DNA from: Bacteroidales bacterium UBA6267
GTDB lineage: Bacteria; Bacteroidota; Bacteroidia; Bacteroidales; UBA1556
Direction: 5' to 3'
Length of the DNA stretch: 43,740 nucleotides
Assembly (NCBI GenBank): GCA_002440745.1
Contig: DJVB01000010.1
Coordinates: forward strand, 1-43,740
In this document: positions 1-8,766 of the stretch, one piece after another
Numbering within the stretch: position 1 is the stretch's first letter
Layout of the letters: the number at the start of each line of letters is the position of its first letter
Notes under the pieces: model-generated
Databases searched by the model: none
The model's input: the letters and a program-made list of their open reading frames with translations, nothing else
What the model was told of the DNA's origin: nothing
Translations under genes and position numbers: made by a program

Positions 1-24
1 GATTCAGTCGGGGCTTTTTTTTTG
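1..24 (+). terminator. Possible 3' half of a terminator cut by the window edge
   Basis: A GC-rich stretch (GTCGGGGC) runs straight into a long T tract, which is how the distal arm and U tract of an intrinsic terminator look. The matching arm would lie left of the window, so it cannot be confirmed. It would end a plus-strand gene outside the window. Confidence 0.3.
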
Positions 25-75
25 CAATAGCTTATTTTGCTTTATTTTTTTTCTCATTTTATTAATAGTTTCTTA

Positions 76-83
76 TACTTTTG
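76..83 (+). promoter_or_regulatory. Bacteroidota -7 element upstream of the putative porin
   Basis: TACTTTTG matches the Bacteroidota -7 consensus TAnnTTTG and sits 20 nt before the ATG at 104. I see no TTG at the usual -33 distance, so this rests on the -7 element and position alone. Confidence 0.4.
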
Positions 84-103
84 ACAATATTTCTAAGTTT
101 ATA

Positions 104-1984
104 ATGATAACTAAAATTTGGTGTCTTTTGATTAGATTTAATATTGTATTCTTAACAATATTCTTATTGTTTTTTAATTTTGCTTTTTCTCTAACTCTTT
201 TTGGTCAAAGCAATGATACTCTTTCTGTAAATGATCCTCTGGATTCGCTGAAAACAGAACTCTTTTTCTTGAAGAAATCTCTTTCTTCCCCTCAGCCTGT
301 AGATACAAGCCTCCTATCTTTTCATCGATATGATGGAAAATCTAAGGATGATTTCTTAACAGCTAATCTTGGTAATCTTGGTTTGCCTAATAGCTTTCTT
401 TTTTCTCCCTTTTTTCTAAACAGCCCCTTTTCGGTGGGTGAACAATATTTTACTCGATATCATTTTGATTATGAAAATGTTCCCTATTATTTGACTCCAA
501 TTCCTTATTCACATGTTACTTATGTTACTGGTCCGCGAGAAGAAAATTTTCTTAATTTTTCACTAGCAAATCAAATGGGTAAGGGATTGTATTTTGGCAC
601 CGATTTTCAAGCAGAATCTGCTAAAGGGACTTTTAATAATCAGCGCAGTTCGAATAACCATTTTAGGGTAGTGACCAGTTATAAGACTCCTTCTGATATT
701 TATTCTGTACGGTTTAATTATATTCGTAATAAATATAAAGTGGGTGAAAATGGGGGATTAGTTAATGATTTTTATTACGAGGACACAACTCGCCTCGACC
801 GTCGAATCTTGAACGTAAACCTTATAGACGCTACAAATTTCATTAAAACTAATCAGTTTTTCTTGGATCAAAAACTTCAGTTATTTCGTATTAATAACAC
901 TGCTTTTGCATGGTTTATTGATGCTGATTATTCTTCCAAGCAAAGAATTTATCAGGATAAATTGGTTTTTAGTGGCTATTACGATTATTTTCATATCGAC
1001 TCCACTGGTAGTTTCGATTCTGTTTATTCAAAATCTATCAACTTAAAGTCTGGGTTTACAATTAAAAATGATAGTTTAGGCTGGAAAATCAATTTTGGAG
1101 CAAAATTCTTAGATCAACATTATTTTGATGGTAAAGACAGTTATAATTTTAGATATATCGGCCCTGAGGTTGAAATAGGTTTCAATAACGATGAGTGGTC
1201 TTTTGGTTTTTTAGGTAGCTTTTCAAAAAATTATTGGAATAATAGTTTTGTTTATAACGATAATGCTTTGGAATCTAAGGGTTATCTTATTTATAAATTC
1301 TTTAATAGCAATCAATTAGGAATCGAATTTAACTATCAAAATCAAGCTCCGGATTTTCTCTATTTTCGTTCCTATTCCAATCATTTTATTTGGAGAAATA
1401 AGTTTGATAATCAACAGCTTTTTTGTATGAAAAGTAGTATTTTGGTTAATGGTTACAAACTTCAAGCTCAATATCAGCATCTAAATAATTTCGTTTATTT
1501 GACTGACACACTAATCCCTTTTCAATATGCCGGCGCTTTTAATACATTTCAATTGACAGCTTCTCGAACCTTTAAATATAAAAGTCTTGGATTAGATTTG
1601 ATGGCTGGTTGGCAAAAAAGCAGCGCAGACTCTGTATTTCCATTACCGGAGTTTGTAGGAAGGGCTAACATATTCGTAGGTTTTAGGTTGTTTAAAGGTG
1701 TTTTGCATGTTTATCCCGGAATAGAAGCTTCCTATGTTTCTCCTTACTTTGCACATGGATACAATCCGGCAAATATGGTTTTCTTTGTTCAAAATGAGAA
1801 GCAAATTGAACATCAACTCTATCTTGATGCGTATATCAGTTTTAAGATAAAACGGGCAAGAGTTTTTGTTAAGTATCAGAATATAAATATGTTATTCGGA
1901 AAATATAATTATTTCCTAATCGCACATTATCCTCAGCAAGACCCCGGATTGAAAATTGGGGTCAACTGGCGCTTTTATGATTAA
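104..1984 (+). CDS. Putative porin, outer-membrane beta-barrel
   Basis: This 626-residue protein has an N-terminal hydrophobic segment (about residues 10-33, ending near FGQS) that reads as a signal peptide. The rest is rich in alternating aromatic and polar strands and ends in an aromatic-containing strand (WRFYD). The early segment around residues 85-150 (LGNLGLPN, then YFTRYHFDYENVPYY, then YSHVTYVTG) matches my recollection of the Bacteroidota 'putative porin' family (PF14121), whose members are about 600 residues. The substrate is unknown. It has its own -7 element and is convergent with ccsBA; the two stop codons share the sequence TTAA. A link to the cytochrome block is possible from adjacency, but it is transcribed separately and on the opposite strand. 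Confidence 0.75.
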   Translation: MITKIWCLLIRFNIVFLTIFLLFFNFAFSLTLFGQSNDTLSVNDPLDSLKTELFFLKKSLSSPQPVDTSLLSFHRYDGKSKDDFLTANLGNLGLPNSFLFSPFFLNSPFSVGEQYFTRYHFDYENVPYYLTPIPYSHVTYVTGPREENFLNFSLANQMGKGLYFGTDFQAESAKGTFNNQRSSNNHFRVVTSYKTPSDIYSVRFNYIRNKYKVGENGGLVNDFYYEDTTRLDRRILNVNLIDATNFIKTNQFFLDQKLQLFRINNTAFAWFIDADYSSKQRIYQDKLVFSGYYDYFHIDSTGSFDSVYSKSINLKSGFTIKNDSLGWKINFGAKFLDQHYFDGKDSYNFRYIGPEVEIGFNNDEWSFGFLGSFSKNYWNNSFVYNDNALESKGYLIYKFFNSNQLGIEFNYQNQAPDFLYFRSYSNHFIWRNKFDNQQLFCMKSSILVNGYKLQAQYQHLNNFVYLTDTLIPFQYAGAFNTFQLTASRTFKYKSLGLDLMAGWQKSSADSVFPLPEFVGRANIFVGFRLFKGVLHVYPGIEASYVSPYFAHGYNPANMVFFVQNEKQIEHQLYLDAYISFKIKRARVFVKYQNINMLFGKYNYFLIAHYPQQDPGLKIGVNWRFYD

Positions 1985-4900
1985 GCCGATTTTTTGGACG
2001 ATATAAAATTATAGCCCGCTTTAGTAATCAAAAGGATTAATACCTCAACCAAAAGTTTGAAAATCAATGGTATGGAGAACGCATCTCCTCCGGCATAAGA
2101 ATGCATTCCGGTAAGGAAATAGTTTACGCCAAAATATGTCATAAGTACCGACCCAAAGCTAAGCAGTCCTGCTGTGCTTACAATATAAGCATTGTTGAAA
2201 CCCGGAATTTGACGCAGGTGAATGGCTATAGAATAAACAATTACAGTAATGAGAGCCCATGTTTCTTTTGGATCCCAGCCCCAATATCGACCCCATGATT
2301 CGTTTGCCCAAACCGCGCCAAGGAAGGTGCCAATTGTCATCAGATAAACACCTATTATCATTGCCATTACCGTAATGGAAGAAAGCTCCTCGATAGTATT
2401 TTTTATGGCTATATTATTATTGAAACTTTTTGAACTATAGATAATTATGTTAGTTAAGCCCAACAAAAAGGCAATAGCAAAAAAGCCATAACTTGAGGTG
2501 ATTACCGCCACGTGAATAATAAGCCAATAGCTTTTCAAGACAGGAACTAAATTGGTAATTTCTGGGTCCATCCAACTGAGGCTGCTTATTAGAATAAATA
2601 CAGCAGCTAAAACCGAGGTGAGTGCTAATGTAATTTGTGACCGATTTGCGAAAACTAATCCTGCAAGCACTGTTGCCCATGCAATAAATAACGTGGTTTC
2701 GTATCCATTGCTCCAGGGTGCATGACCCGAAATATACCATCGTAAACCAAGAGTAGCTGTATGTGCTACAAAGTTGATGGCGATAATCGCGATGAAAAAC
2801 TTACTAATCAATTCTTTACCCTCTTTTTGTCGTATGAGTTTCACAAAAAGAAGTACTAATAGAATTAAACCTGCAACAAGATAAATTTTGGATGAATATT
2901 TAAAATAATTTACCTTATTGTAAAAAATTTCCAATTCAATTTTCGTTTCAGTCGGAATATCCTTAGAAATATGAGTTTTTTGATAATCCAATATTTTATC
3001 CAATTTAGCATCGGCGACAGCCCAATTATTGGTTGTGATACCAATTTTAAAACCTTTGTACCAATCAGTAAATAAGCCTGTTAACTCCTTTTGCAACTCT
3101 GGGTCGTCCATCGGAAAAGAAAGTTCTTCCAACGACAGCCATTTATTGCCCGAATCAGCCGGTACGGGAAAAATATGCAGAAGAGCTCCACTGAAAATCA
3201 TATCAACTATATTGATTCTTTCGTCCAATTTCAAAAGCTCTTTATCAAACCGAGTTTGTTGATTGGCCGGTTTAGCGTATGCTATATCAACATCATTTTT
3301 TAAAAGATAGGAAGTTCGTCCTCCCTCATACTTCATAACATCCTGAAGACTAATAAATTCCTCTTGAAATCCAAATCTTGACCTAATTTCCTCGTTTGTA
3401 ACTTTTATAAAAGGAAAAGACTCCCATAAACCCTGTTCGGCCATGATGGAAAGCAAAACTTGAGTCGGGTTTTTACCTTCAATATGGCTTTTTCTGCTCA
3501 CCTTTCGTAAAGCTTCAGCGGCAAGAGTGTGAACAGGTTTGACTCGTCCTTTTGGGTCGGCAACTAATAATTTGCTGAATTTTTCGGCATGATTTGCATC
3601 GATGTTAATCTCCGAGATATGGTTGATTTGTTGGGAAAAGGTGTTAATCGAAAAGCCAAGAAATAGCGCTGTCATGGCTATCTTAGATGATTTTCGTTTT
3701 AGCAATTCCCTAAAATGACTCTTGTTTGAAAATAGAGCTAATAACATTCCCAAGGTCATCAAGAAGTACCCAAGATAGGTGACTTTTGTGCCAACAGGAT
3801 CGTAGTTTACCGACAGAATTGTGCCGCGTTCATCATTGTCGTATGAGGACTGGAAGAATCTATAGCCTTGATATTTAAGAATATGGTTCATATAAATACT
3901 GTATGGAAGTTCTGTTTTATTTGTGCTGTCTATCAATATCACGTTGCTTCGATACGATGATGGACTTCGAGAATTGATATATCTTTCGATAATAAAATCT
4001 TCCAAGAATAGGCTGAAAGGCAGATAGACTTTTGAGGGACCATAGCTGAAACTGAAGGTGTCCCCATCTATTTCGATGTTTTTATTGGGGCCTTCAAATT
4101 CGGTGGAGCCGAAAACATAGTCATTTTTGACAAAATTTTCTTTCTGAATACGGATTTTTAAGGCATCGTAAGGAAAATTTCCTTGATGGCCAACCATCGA
4201 CACTACATCAATTCGGCCTTTTGGTAAATACTTTTTCAGCATAAAACTCACCATTCCGACTTGATATAAAAGGGTATCGCTAACTTGAAAAAGACTGTCT
4301 GCAGCGATTTTTTGATGAGTCATATCTTTCATTTGAGTGGTAACAACCCCTAGTTTGCAACGTGCAAATAGAGTGTCATTTATCAGCACGAAATTGATAT
4401 CTCCAGCTCGACCACTTTCAAAATTGAAGTTGTATTCTTTGTGAGGAACAAAATCGCCATATTGCAAATGAAAACTTTGATAATTGAATGACATGTCGGC
4501 AGTTACGAGCCAAATTGTTGGTTTTCCATCCATGTCGGGATTTACCATTTTTGCGGCAGCGGGAATATATTCCTCCATCGAAATGGAAATGTTCTCAGCG
4601 TTAATGCTTTGTTCATCTGATAAATCCGAAAGACTTATCTGGGCTATCTGAACATTGTTTTTTGAAATGGACAAATCCGCTCCCGAGATTGTAAAAAAAT
4701 TGGACGATTGACCTTCGCGTATATGCATCATGCCATCGTAACTATAATATCGGGTGATACCTGCTCCAATGATTATGATGATAAAAGAAAGATGAAAAAG
4801 AATCATCGACCATTTGCGGCGATGAAAGCTTTTGTAGCGAATCAAGCTTCCGATCAAATTGATGCAAAGAAAAACCAATAAAGCCTCGAACCAAACTGCA

Positions 4901-5037
4901 TTATAAACTGCTTGACGTGCGGCGGAAGCACCCTCACTGCTTTCAATAAATGTGGCAATGCCCATTGCAACGGCAAATATGACGAGCAATACGGTGGTTA
5001 CTGCCATGGAGGAATATTTGAAAAATAATTTATTCAT
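1981..5037 (-). CDS. ccsBA: CcsBA fused cytochrome c biogenesis protein (system II haem lyase)
   Basis: This protein would export haem and attach it to CxxCH motifs of periplasmic cytochromes. The N-terminal half is ResB/CcsB-like, with membrane segments at the start and a long periplasmic domain. The C-terminal third (about residues 730-1020) is CcsA-like. It contains the tryptophan-rich haem-handling motif WGRYWGWDPKETW about 104 residues from the end, the flanking histidines in LIIHVAVITSS and IAIHLRQ, and the terminal FLTGMHSYAGG motif. The reading frame opens 45 nt further upstream, but I chose the ATG at 5037 (MNKLFFKYSS) because membrane segment 1 follows directly. That gives 1018 residues, normal for the Bacteroidota fusion. 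It is the dedicated maturation factor for the cytochromes upstream and has its own promoter and a 5' hairpin. Confidence 0.93.
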   Translation of the reverse strand: MNKLFFKYSSMAVTTVLLVIFAVAMGIATFIESSEGASAARQAVYNAVWFEALLVFLCINLIGSLIRYKSFHRRKWSMILFHLSFIIIIIGAGITRYYSYDGMMHIREGQSSNFFTISGADLSISKNNVQIAQISLSDLSDEQSINAENISISMEEYIPAAAKMVNPDMDGKPTIWLVTADMSFNYQSFHLQYGDFVPHKEYNFNFESGRAGDINFVLINDTLFARCKLGVVTTQMKDMTHQKIAADSLFQVSDTLLYQVGMVSFMLKKYLPKGRIDVVSMVGHQGNFPYDALKIRIQKENFVKNDYVFGSTEFEGPNKNIEIDGDTFSFSYGPSKVYLPFSLFLEDFIIERYINSRSPSSYRSNVILIDSTNKTELPYSIYMNHILKYQGYRFFQSSYDNDERGTILSVNYDPVGTKVTYLGYFLMTLGMLLALFSNKSHFRELLKRKSSKIAMTALFLGFSINTFSQQINHISEINIDANHAEKFSKLLVADPKGRVKPVHTLAAEALRKVSRKSHIEGKNPTQVLLSIMAEQGLWESFPFIKVTNEEIRSRFGFQEEFISLQDVMKYEGGRTSYLLKNDVDIAYAKPANQQTRFDKELLKLDERINIVDMIFSGALLHIFPVPADSGNKWLSLEELSFPMDDPELQKELTGLFTDWYKGFKIGITTNNWAVADAKLDKILDYQKTHISKDIPTETKIELEIFYNKVNYFKYSSKIYLVAGLILLVLLFVKLIRQKEGKELISKFFIAIIAINFVAHTATLGLRWYISGHAPWSNGYETTLFIAWATVLAGLVFANRSQITLALTSVLAAVFILISSLSWMDPEITNLVPVLKSYWLIIHVAVITSSYGFFAIAFLLGLTNIIIYSSKSFNNNIAIKNTIEELSSITVMAMIIGVYLMTIGTFLGAVWANESWGRYWGWDPKETWALITVIVYSIAIHLRQIPGFNNAYIVSTAGLLSFGSVLMTYFGVNYFLTGMHSYAGGDAFSIPLIFKLLVEVLILLITKAGYNFISSKKSA

Positions 5038-5073
5038 AAATAATCTGATTAAAGCTAAATTGTGATACAAAAC

Positions 5074-5109
5074 ATTTCCCACATCAAAGACTTATCCGAT
5101 GTGGGAAAT
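5074..5109 (-). promoter_or_regulatory. 12-bp perfect hairpin between the b561 gene and ccsBA
   Basis: The arms ATTTCCCACATC and GATGTGGGAAAT pair perfectly over 12 bp around a 12-nt loop. On the minus strand it is followed by GTTTTGTATC, a weak U tract, so it may terminate the b561 transcript. It also begins where transcription from the promoter at 5116-5145 should start, so it may form the 5' end of the ccsBA mRNA. Confidence 0.7.
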
Positions 5110-5115
5110 AAGGAA

Positions 5116-5145
5116 CAAACATATATTTAATTAATTCATTATCAA
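5116..5145 (-). promoter_or_regulatory. Promoter of ccsBA (TTG-N19-TATGTTTG)
   Basis: On the minus strand TTG (5145-5143) is followed after 19 nt by TATGTTTG (5123-5116). This is a full match to the Bacteroidota -33/-7 architecture. The -33 triplet overlaps the end of the b561 gene. Predicted transcription start is near 5110, leaving a leader of about 70 nt to the chosen ATG. Confidence 0.65.
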
Positions 5146-5768
5146 TGATTATCTTCGTGATAACCATTAATAATAGATTTGAAATTTTTCAGCGGTGTTT
5201 TACCAATAGTTACAAAATACAAATGGATAAGCAGAAATATGGATATAAAGAATCCGCTAACAATATGAATTAAATCCGTAAAAAGAACTCCACCAATGCC
5301 GAAAATTTTTGCCGGTATGAGCTCCGGATAGAGCAATGCAATACCGGTGATTATCATTAGGGGAAGAAAAACAAACATAATAGCCACATAAGAAAGCTGT
5401 TGTAGTGGATTAAATTTATTTTGTTGACTAATTGGGAAAGGTGGTTTTTCTCCTTTGAAAATTCCAAAGGAGTAAAAACGCGCTTGTTCGAAAAGTCTTG
5501 AGATAAAACCTTTAATTACAATCTTATAGTGTTTTCTGTTTCCTGTCGCAATATTAGCTCCAAGAAATAACAGGTAGTTTACCACAAGAAAAACTCCAAC
5601 ATAGTTGTGTATGATAATGGCCAAGTCGAACCTCATAAAAGGATATTCAGGATTGGAATATTGAATACTTAATCCGGTGAAAATGAGCAATAAAATGGCT
5701 AAAGCATTCAAGAGATGCCATATTCGGATTACCAAAGGGTATAGATAAATTCTGTTTGACATGGCCAT
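5142..5768 (-). CDS. Cytochrome b561 / Ni-hydrogenase b-type di-haem membrane subunit
   Basis: This 208-residue protein has four hydrophobic segments with the histidine pattern expected for two b-haems: H18 (IRIWHLLNA), H54 (IIIHNYVG), H168 (LIHIVSG) and H182 (LLIHLYFVTIG). The family (formate dehydrogenase gamma / thiosulfate reductase / hydrogenase b subunits) moves electrons between the quinone pool and a periplasmic partner. Its start overlaps the stop of the heptahaem gene by one base (TAATG), so the two are translationally coupled and are very likely partners. A second in-frame ATG two codons in is an alternative start. No catalytic molybdoenzyme or hydrogenase gene lies beside it, which makes the multihaem protein the likely direct partner. 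Confidence 0.82.
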   Translation of the reverse strand: MAMSNRIYLYPLVIRIWHLLNALAILLLIFTGLSIQYSNPEYPFMRFDLAIIIHNYVGVFLVVNYLLFLGANIATGNRKHYKIVIKGFISRLFEQARFYSFGIFKGEKPPFPISQQNKFNPLQQLSYVAIMFVFLPLMIITGIALLYPELIPAKIFGIGGVLFTDLIHIVSGFFISIFLLIHLYFVTIGKTPLKNFKSIINGYHEDNH

Positions 5769-6724
5769 TATTTTTTAAGGATTATACGTAAAAATGCATG
5801 AAGAAGGATAATCAGAAATACTAAAGAAAATAGTACGATGCTGATGACATTTAAATAATAGTTTTTGGTTGCACCAACCACGAAGGACTCATTCATCATG
5901 GCACCATTGATAAAGCCAAATTTGCTACGGCTTTCTTTTGCTCTATGTTTGTAAAGCGTTGACATTAGTCTTGAATCGGTTGAGTGACATTCCACACAAT
6001 TCTTCACCGCAGATTCTTTTTCTACGATATTATGCGAAACAGTAAGACTATCACTTATGGTGCTATGACATTCGATGCAGCGTACTGATTTGAAATGCAA
6101 CTCTTTACTTGGCAACCATGAATGTGTGATATCCTGATTTCCGGCACAGCTATCCGACAGAAGATAAAATTTGTCCTGTGAGTAGTTATGGCACTCGGTA
6201 CACATATTATTAGCCGTGGCAACGATTTCTTCAATACTCTTATTCTTACTAAAACCCAATTCATAATAGTGCGGGTTGTGACACATTTCGCATTTAAAGT
6301 CATCCCCAAGAGCGTTTCCATGAACGCTACCTTCGACCTCCATACTTATTTCATCGAAATGAAACTTAGCATAATTTGGGTCGTCGCCATGACAGTCCAT
6401 ACAACCGTACTGCGGCTCTAATTTTAGCTCAGCCGAGTGTGGATAGGTTTCGTACTCAGGCAAATGGCAGTCGATACAGGCAAATCCATTGTGCACCCCT
6501 TGATTATATTTCTGATGATTGATTATAAAATAAGGGTTCATTTTCTTATGAACTTTCATGCCGGTAATCTCATTTTCAAAACTATAGTAGTTTTTGCCAT
6601 GACATTTTAAACATTCAAAATTGTCCGGTGGGGGAGCATCCTCCGATTGGTCTTGTGAGGTTAGAGTGACAAAAAGTAAAATGCCACTCAGAAGAATCCC
6701 CAAACTAAATAAACGCGTTTTCAT
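5768..6724 (-). CDS. Membrane-anchored heptahaem c-type cytochrome
   Basis: Seven CxxCH sites are visible at residues 38-42, 83-87, 108-112, 145-149, 175-179, 216-220 and 243-247 of 318. An N-terminal signal segment (residues 5-22) and a C-terminal membrane helix (about 291-315, followed by lysines) would anchor the haem domain in the periplasmic face of the inner membrane. Many extra histidines (for example H59, H70, H78, H96, H135) could be distal ligands. It resembles cytochrome c3/NapC-like quinol-linked carriers rather than a catalytic reductase; I see no active-site signature such as the CxxCK of NrfA. Being coupled to the b561 subunit, it probably takes electrons from quinol via the b-haems and hands them to soluble cytochromes. 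Confidence 0.85.
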   Translation of the reverse strand: MKTRLFSLGILLSGILLFVTLTSQDQSEDAPPPDNFECLKCHGKNYYSFENEITGMKVHKKMNPYFIINHQKYNQGVHNGFACIDCHLPEYETYPHSAELKLEPQYGCMDCHGDDPNYAKFHFDEISMEVEGSVHGNALGDDFKCEMCHNPHYYELGFSKNKSIEEIVATANNMCTECHNYSQDKFYLLSDSCAGNQDITHSWLPSKELHFKSVRCIECHSTISDSLTVSHNIVEKESAVKNCVECHSTDSRLMSTLYKHRAKESRSKFGFINGAMMNESFVVGATKNYYLNVISIVLFSLVFLIILLHAFLRIILKK

Positions 6725-6775
6725 TTCTTATAAATTTTAGTTAAAGTCCTGATTTATATATCAGAATAAAACAAA

Positions 6776-6808
6776 AACAGTCCGATCTCCCGATGAAATC
6801 AGACTGTT
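6776..6808 (-). terminator. Intrinsic terminator after the monohaem cytochrome gene
   Basis: Read on the minus strand, AACAGTCTGAT and ATCGGACTGTT pair over 11 positions with one G-T wobble around an 11-nt loop. They are followed by a U-rich tail (TTTGTTTTATT). It lies downstream of the cytochrome at 6881-7294 and would separate it from the heptahaem/b561 unit. Confidence 0.85.
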
Positions 6809-6880
6809 AATGAACTTATTGATGTAGTCTATAGAATTATCTGACTACTGCTATGAGATGATTAAGTATAAAATTTCGAC

Positions 6881-7294
6881 TTATTTCTTCATCGTTCGGA
6901 TGTAGTTCACCACAGCCCAACGGTCTTCTTCTTCCAAAATTTTCTTTTCATAGTTAGGCATTTCATCCCGTCCGATAATGCTTTGGTAATAAATTTCACC
7001 ATCGGTTTGCCCTTGGAATTTAGCTGAAGAAAAATCGCCACAAGAGGTTTTAAGGGTTTTAGCTTTTGGTCCGTCACCTAAACCTTTGTTTCCATGACAA
7101 CTTCTGCAATGCTTCATATAAAGTTGTTTTCCGATGTCGATATTTTCACCTGGTGATGGGTTTTTCATATTTTTATACTTTGCAGGAATTTCCCATGGTT
7201 TGCCGGGTTGTTGGGCAATGACAAAGGAAAGTAAAGCAAATCCAAAAACGACCATAAAGCCGATAGCTGTGAATTTTTTGATTTGATTATTCAT
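6881..7294 (-). CDS. Class I monohaem cytochrome c, periplasmic
   Basis: The 137-residue protein has a signal peptide ending near AQQP (residue 28), then the haem-binding site CRSCH at 63-67 in the context HCRSCHGNKGLGDGP. A plausible distal methionine is M112 (GRDEMPNYE), and the C-terminal helix WAVVNYIRTMKK is typical of cytochrome c. This is the form of a small soluble electron shuttle. It starts 19 nt after the DUF5777 barrel gene and is followed by a strong terminator, so it is the last gene of the lipocytochrome-barrel-cytochrome unit. Inferred role: carrying electrons across the periplasm between the heptahaem protein and outer-membrane acceptors. Confidence 0.88.
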   Translation of the reverse strand: MNNQIKKFTAIGFMVVFGFALLSFVIAQQPGKPWEIPAKYKNMKNPSPGENIDIGKQLYMKHCRSCHGNKGLGDGPKAKTLKTSCGDFSSAKFQGQTDGEIYYQSIIGRDEMPNYEKKILEEEDRWAVVNYIRTMKK

Positions 7295-7313
7295 GATTTA
7301 TTGTTTTAAAAGG

Positions 7314-8183
7314 TTAAAAATTCCATAAACGGGTGATTACAAAACTAAACGACAATCCTTTTTTGGTATAGTCGTTTTGGTTGTTCATAATAATTTCTTG
7401 TGGTAAAAGTGCTGTAGATGTACCCATAAAAATCTGAAAAGCATGTGTGCTCGTTGCTATTTCTGCGCCAAAAGCCAAATTATGCTTTGGTTCATTTGTA
7501 AAGGTGCTGTGCTCAGCTATGCCTTTGATTGGCAGAGGAATATCATAGTTAAAAATAAATGACCCTTGCGGCGTCAGTTTTACGCGACCACTAAAGTGCA
7601 GCCCGATTTTGTCATGTTCGAGTAAGGAATCTACGGAGTTGAAGTGTGAAAAGCTTAGCCCTGTTTGCAAAGTAATTCGGTTGCCGATTTTTCGTCCAAT
7701 AATAAGTTGTGAAAAATAACTTAGGCGGTCAGTAAATTCGTAGTTTACTCCAAAATTCTTTTTCTCGCGTCCATCAATGGCAAAATTTCCATACACTGTA
7801 ACAGCCACCGGAATAGTATTTTTGCGGGTTTGCTCAAGAATTGTCCATTTCACATTGAAATCGTTATACATATTTAGTTTATTCAATCCCCAGCCAATTT
7901 GCACATTTGGAATTAAAACATAATTAAGCCCCATGCGGATATTGGAGCCGGGAGCATAAATTCCATAAAGGTCTTTGATGCCGTTTTCAAAAGTTCCAAA
8001 TCTATGTTGAATGACGTACTCTAAGGTTTTTGCAGCAGGAATAAAAGAGGTCTGAGCATCAATCAGGTAGCCGCTGGCAAACGGGTCTCTCACAGGTTTA
8101 TCTTTGGGTTGTTCTTCTTGCGAAAACCCTAAAGAAGTCGCTAATAAAAATGCGAGTGATAATAATGTAAATCTTGCTTTCAT
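7314..8183 (-). CDS. DUF5777-family outer-membrane beta-barrel protein
   Basis: After a signal peptide (MKARFTLLSLAF... to GFSQ) the protein shows alternating beta-strand character throughout and ends in the aromatic strand FVITRLWNF, typical of outer-membrane barrels. The segment VRDPFASGYLIDAQT, then IQHRFGTFENG, then DLYGIYAPGSNIRMG matches the DUF5777 family as I recall it; its function is not established. The open frame begins at 8204, but I chose the ATG at 8183 because it starts the signal peptide cleanly. It is sandwiched between two c-type cytochrome genes, and in my recollection DUF5777 genes often neighbour cytochromes in Bacteroidota. A role as an outer-membrane partner of the electron chain is inference. 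Confidence 0.8.
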   Translation of the reverse strand: MKARFTLLSLAFLLATSLGFSQEEQPKDKPVRDPFASGYLIDAQTSFIPAAKTLEYVIQHRFGTFENGIKDLYGIYAPGSNIRMGLNYVLIPNVQIGWGLNKLNMYNDFNVKWTILEQTRKNTIPVAVTVYGNFAIDGREKKNFGVNYEFTDRLSYFSQLIIGRKIGNRITLQTGLSFSHFNSVDSLLEHDKIGLHFSGRVKLTPQGSFIFNYDIPLPIKGIAEHSTFTNEPKHNLAFGAEIATSTHAFQIFMGTSTALLPQEIIMNNQNDYTKKGLSFSFVITRLWNF

Positions 8184-8231
8184 TGTTCTATATTTTATGT
8201 TCATTATTAAAAATGACGATTGTAATATTCT

Positions 8232-8669
8232 TTAATTATTATGTGCCCCTTGAGTTATCCATAATAATACTGCAGCAGCTTCATTTTCGGAATATTTCTT
8301 CCAACTATGCGAAGTTGAAGACGGCTCGCAGTAGTAATAAATCTTACTGTTGGCTGCGTCATTTAGGTCAATTAGATTCTTGGAATTGAGTTCATTATAT
8401 GCGTTAGCTGCTGTCAAATCAGGTGATGTAGCACCTGGTTTATGACATGTGGTACAGTTATTATTTGAAGTAAATATCGGAATGATTTGGGTTGAAAAGC
8501 TCACCGTGTCTGTTGGGTTTAAACCAATGGATTCCGGTTCAACAAATTTGTAGGTACAAGAGTTTGTCAAGGAAATGAGCATAACTAAAACTACTATGAC
8601 CATTAATTTTGGCATTACTATTTTGATGAATTCCATGAATTTATCATTTTTACGACTTTGGTATTTCAT
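8232..8669 (-). CDS. Monohaem cytochrome c lipoprotein
   Basis: The N-terminus is basic, then hydrophobic, ending in the lipobox LTNSC with C38 as the lipidated cysteine. One CxxCH site (CTTCH, residues 72-76) follows a FSTQIIPIF segment that is common at the start of small Bacteroidota cytochromes ('...iipif...nCttCH'). At 145 residues it is a single small haem domain. The start at 8669 is an ATG; an ATG at codon 12 is an alternative that keeps the signal. It probably forms one transcript with the DUF5777 barrel (48 nt gap to the chosen start) and the soluble cytochrome. Inferred location: the outer membrane, facing either the periplasm or the surface. Confidence 0.85.
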   Translation of the reverse strand: MKYQSRKNDKFMEFIKIVMPKLMVIVVLVMLISLTNSCTYKFVEPESIGLNPTDTVSFSTQIIPIFTSNNNCTTCHKPGATSPDLTAANAYNELNSKNLIDLNDAANSKIYYYCEPSSTSHSWKKYSENEAAAVLLWITQGAHNN

Positions 8670-8766
8670 GACTTTAAATTTAATTTCTTTTGAAATCTTA
8701 TAAATTTCACTTTGCTCTGAGGTCTTTACTTTTAAGAACGGATTTGTTTGTTTTTGTTTGAAAATA

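Noticed and set aside
104..1984. Large barrel partner (MtrB-like) for the cytochrome block
   Set aside because: Its sequence fits the general putative-porin family and it is on the opposite strand with its own promoter; adjacency alone is not enough to assign it to the electron chain.
6749..6764. Dyad CTGAT-TTATAT-ATCAG just upstream of the heptahaem gene
   Set aside because: The spacer is 6 nt instead of the 4 nt of FNR sites and the arms lack the GTGA core of CRP sites; it is AT-rich and could be chance.
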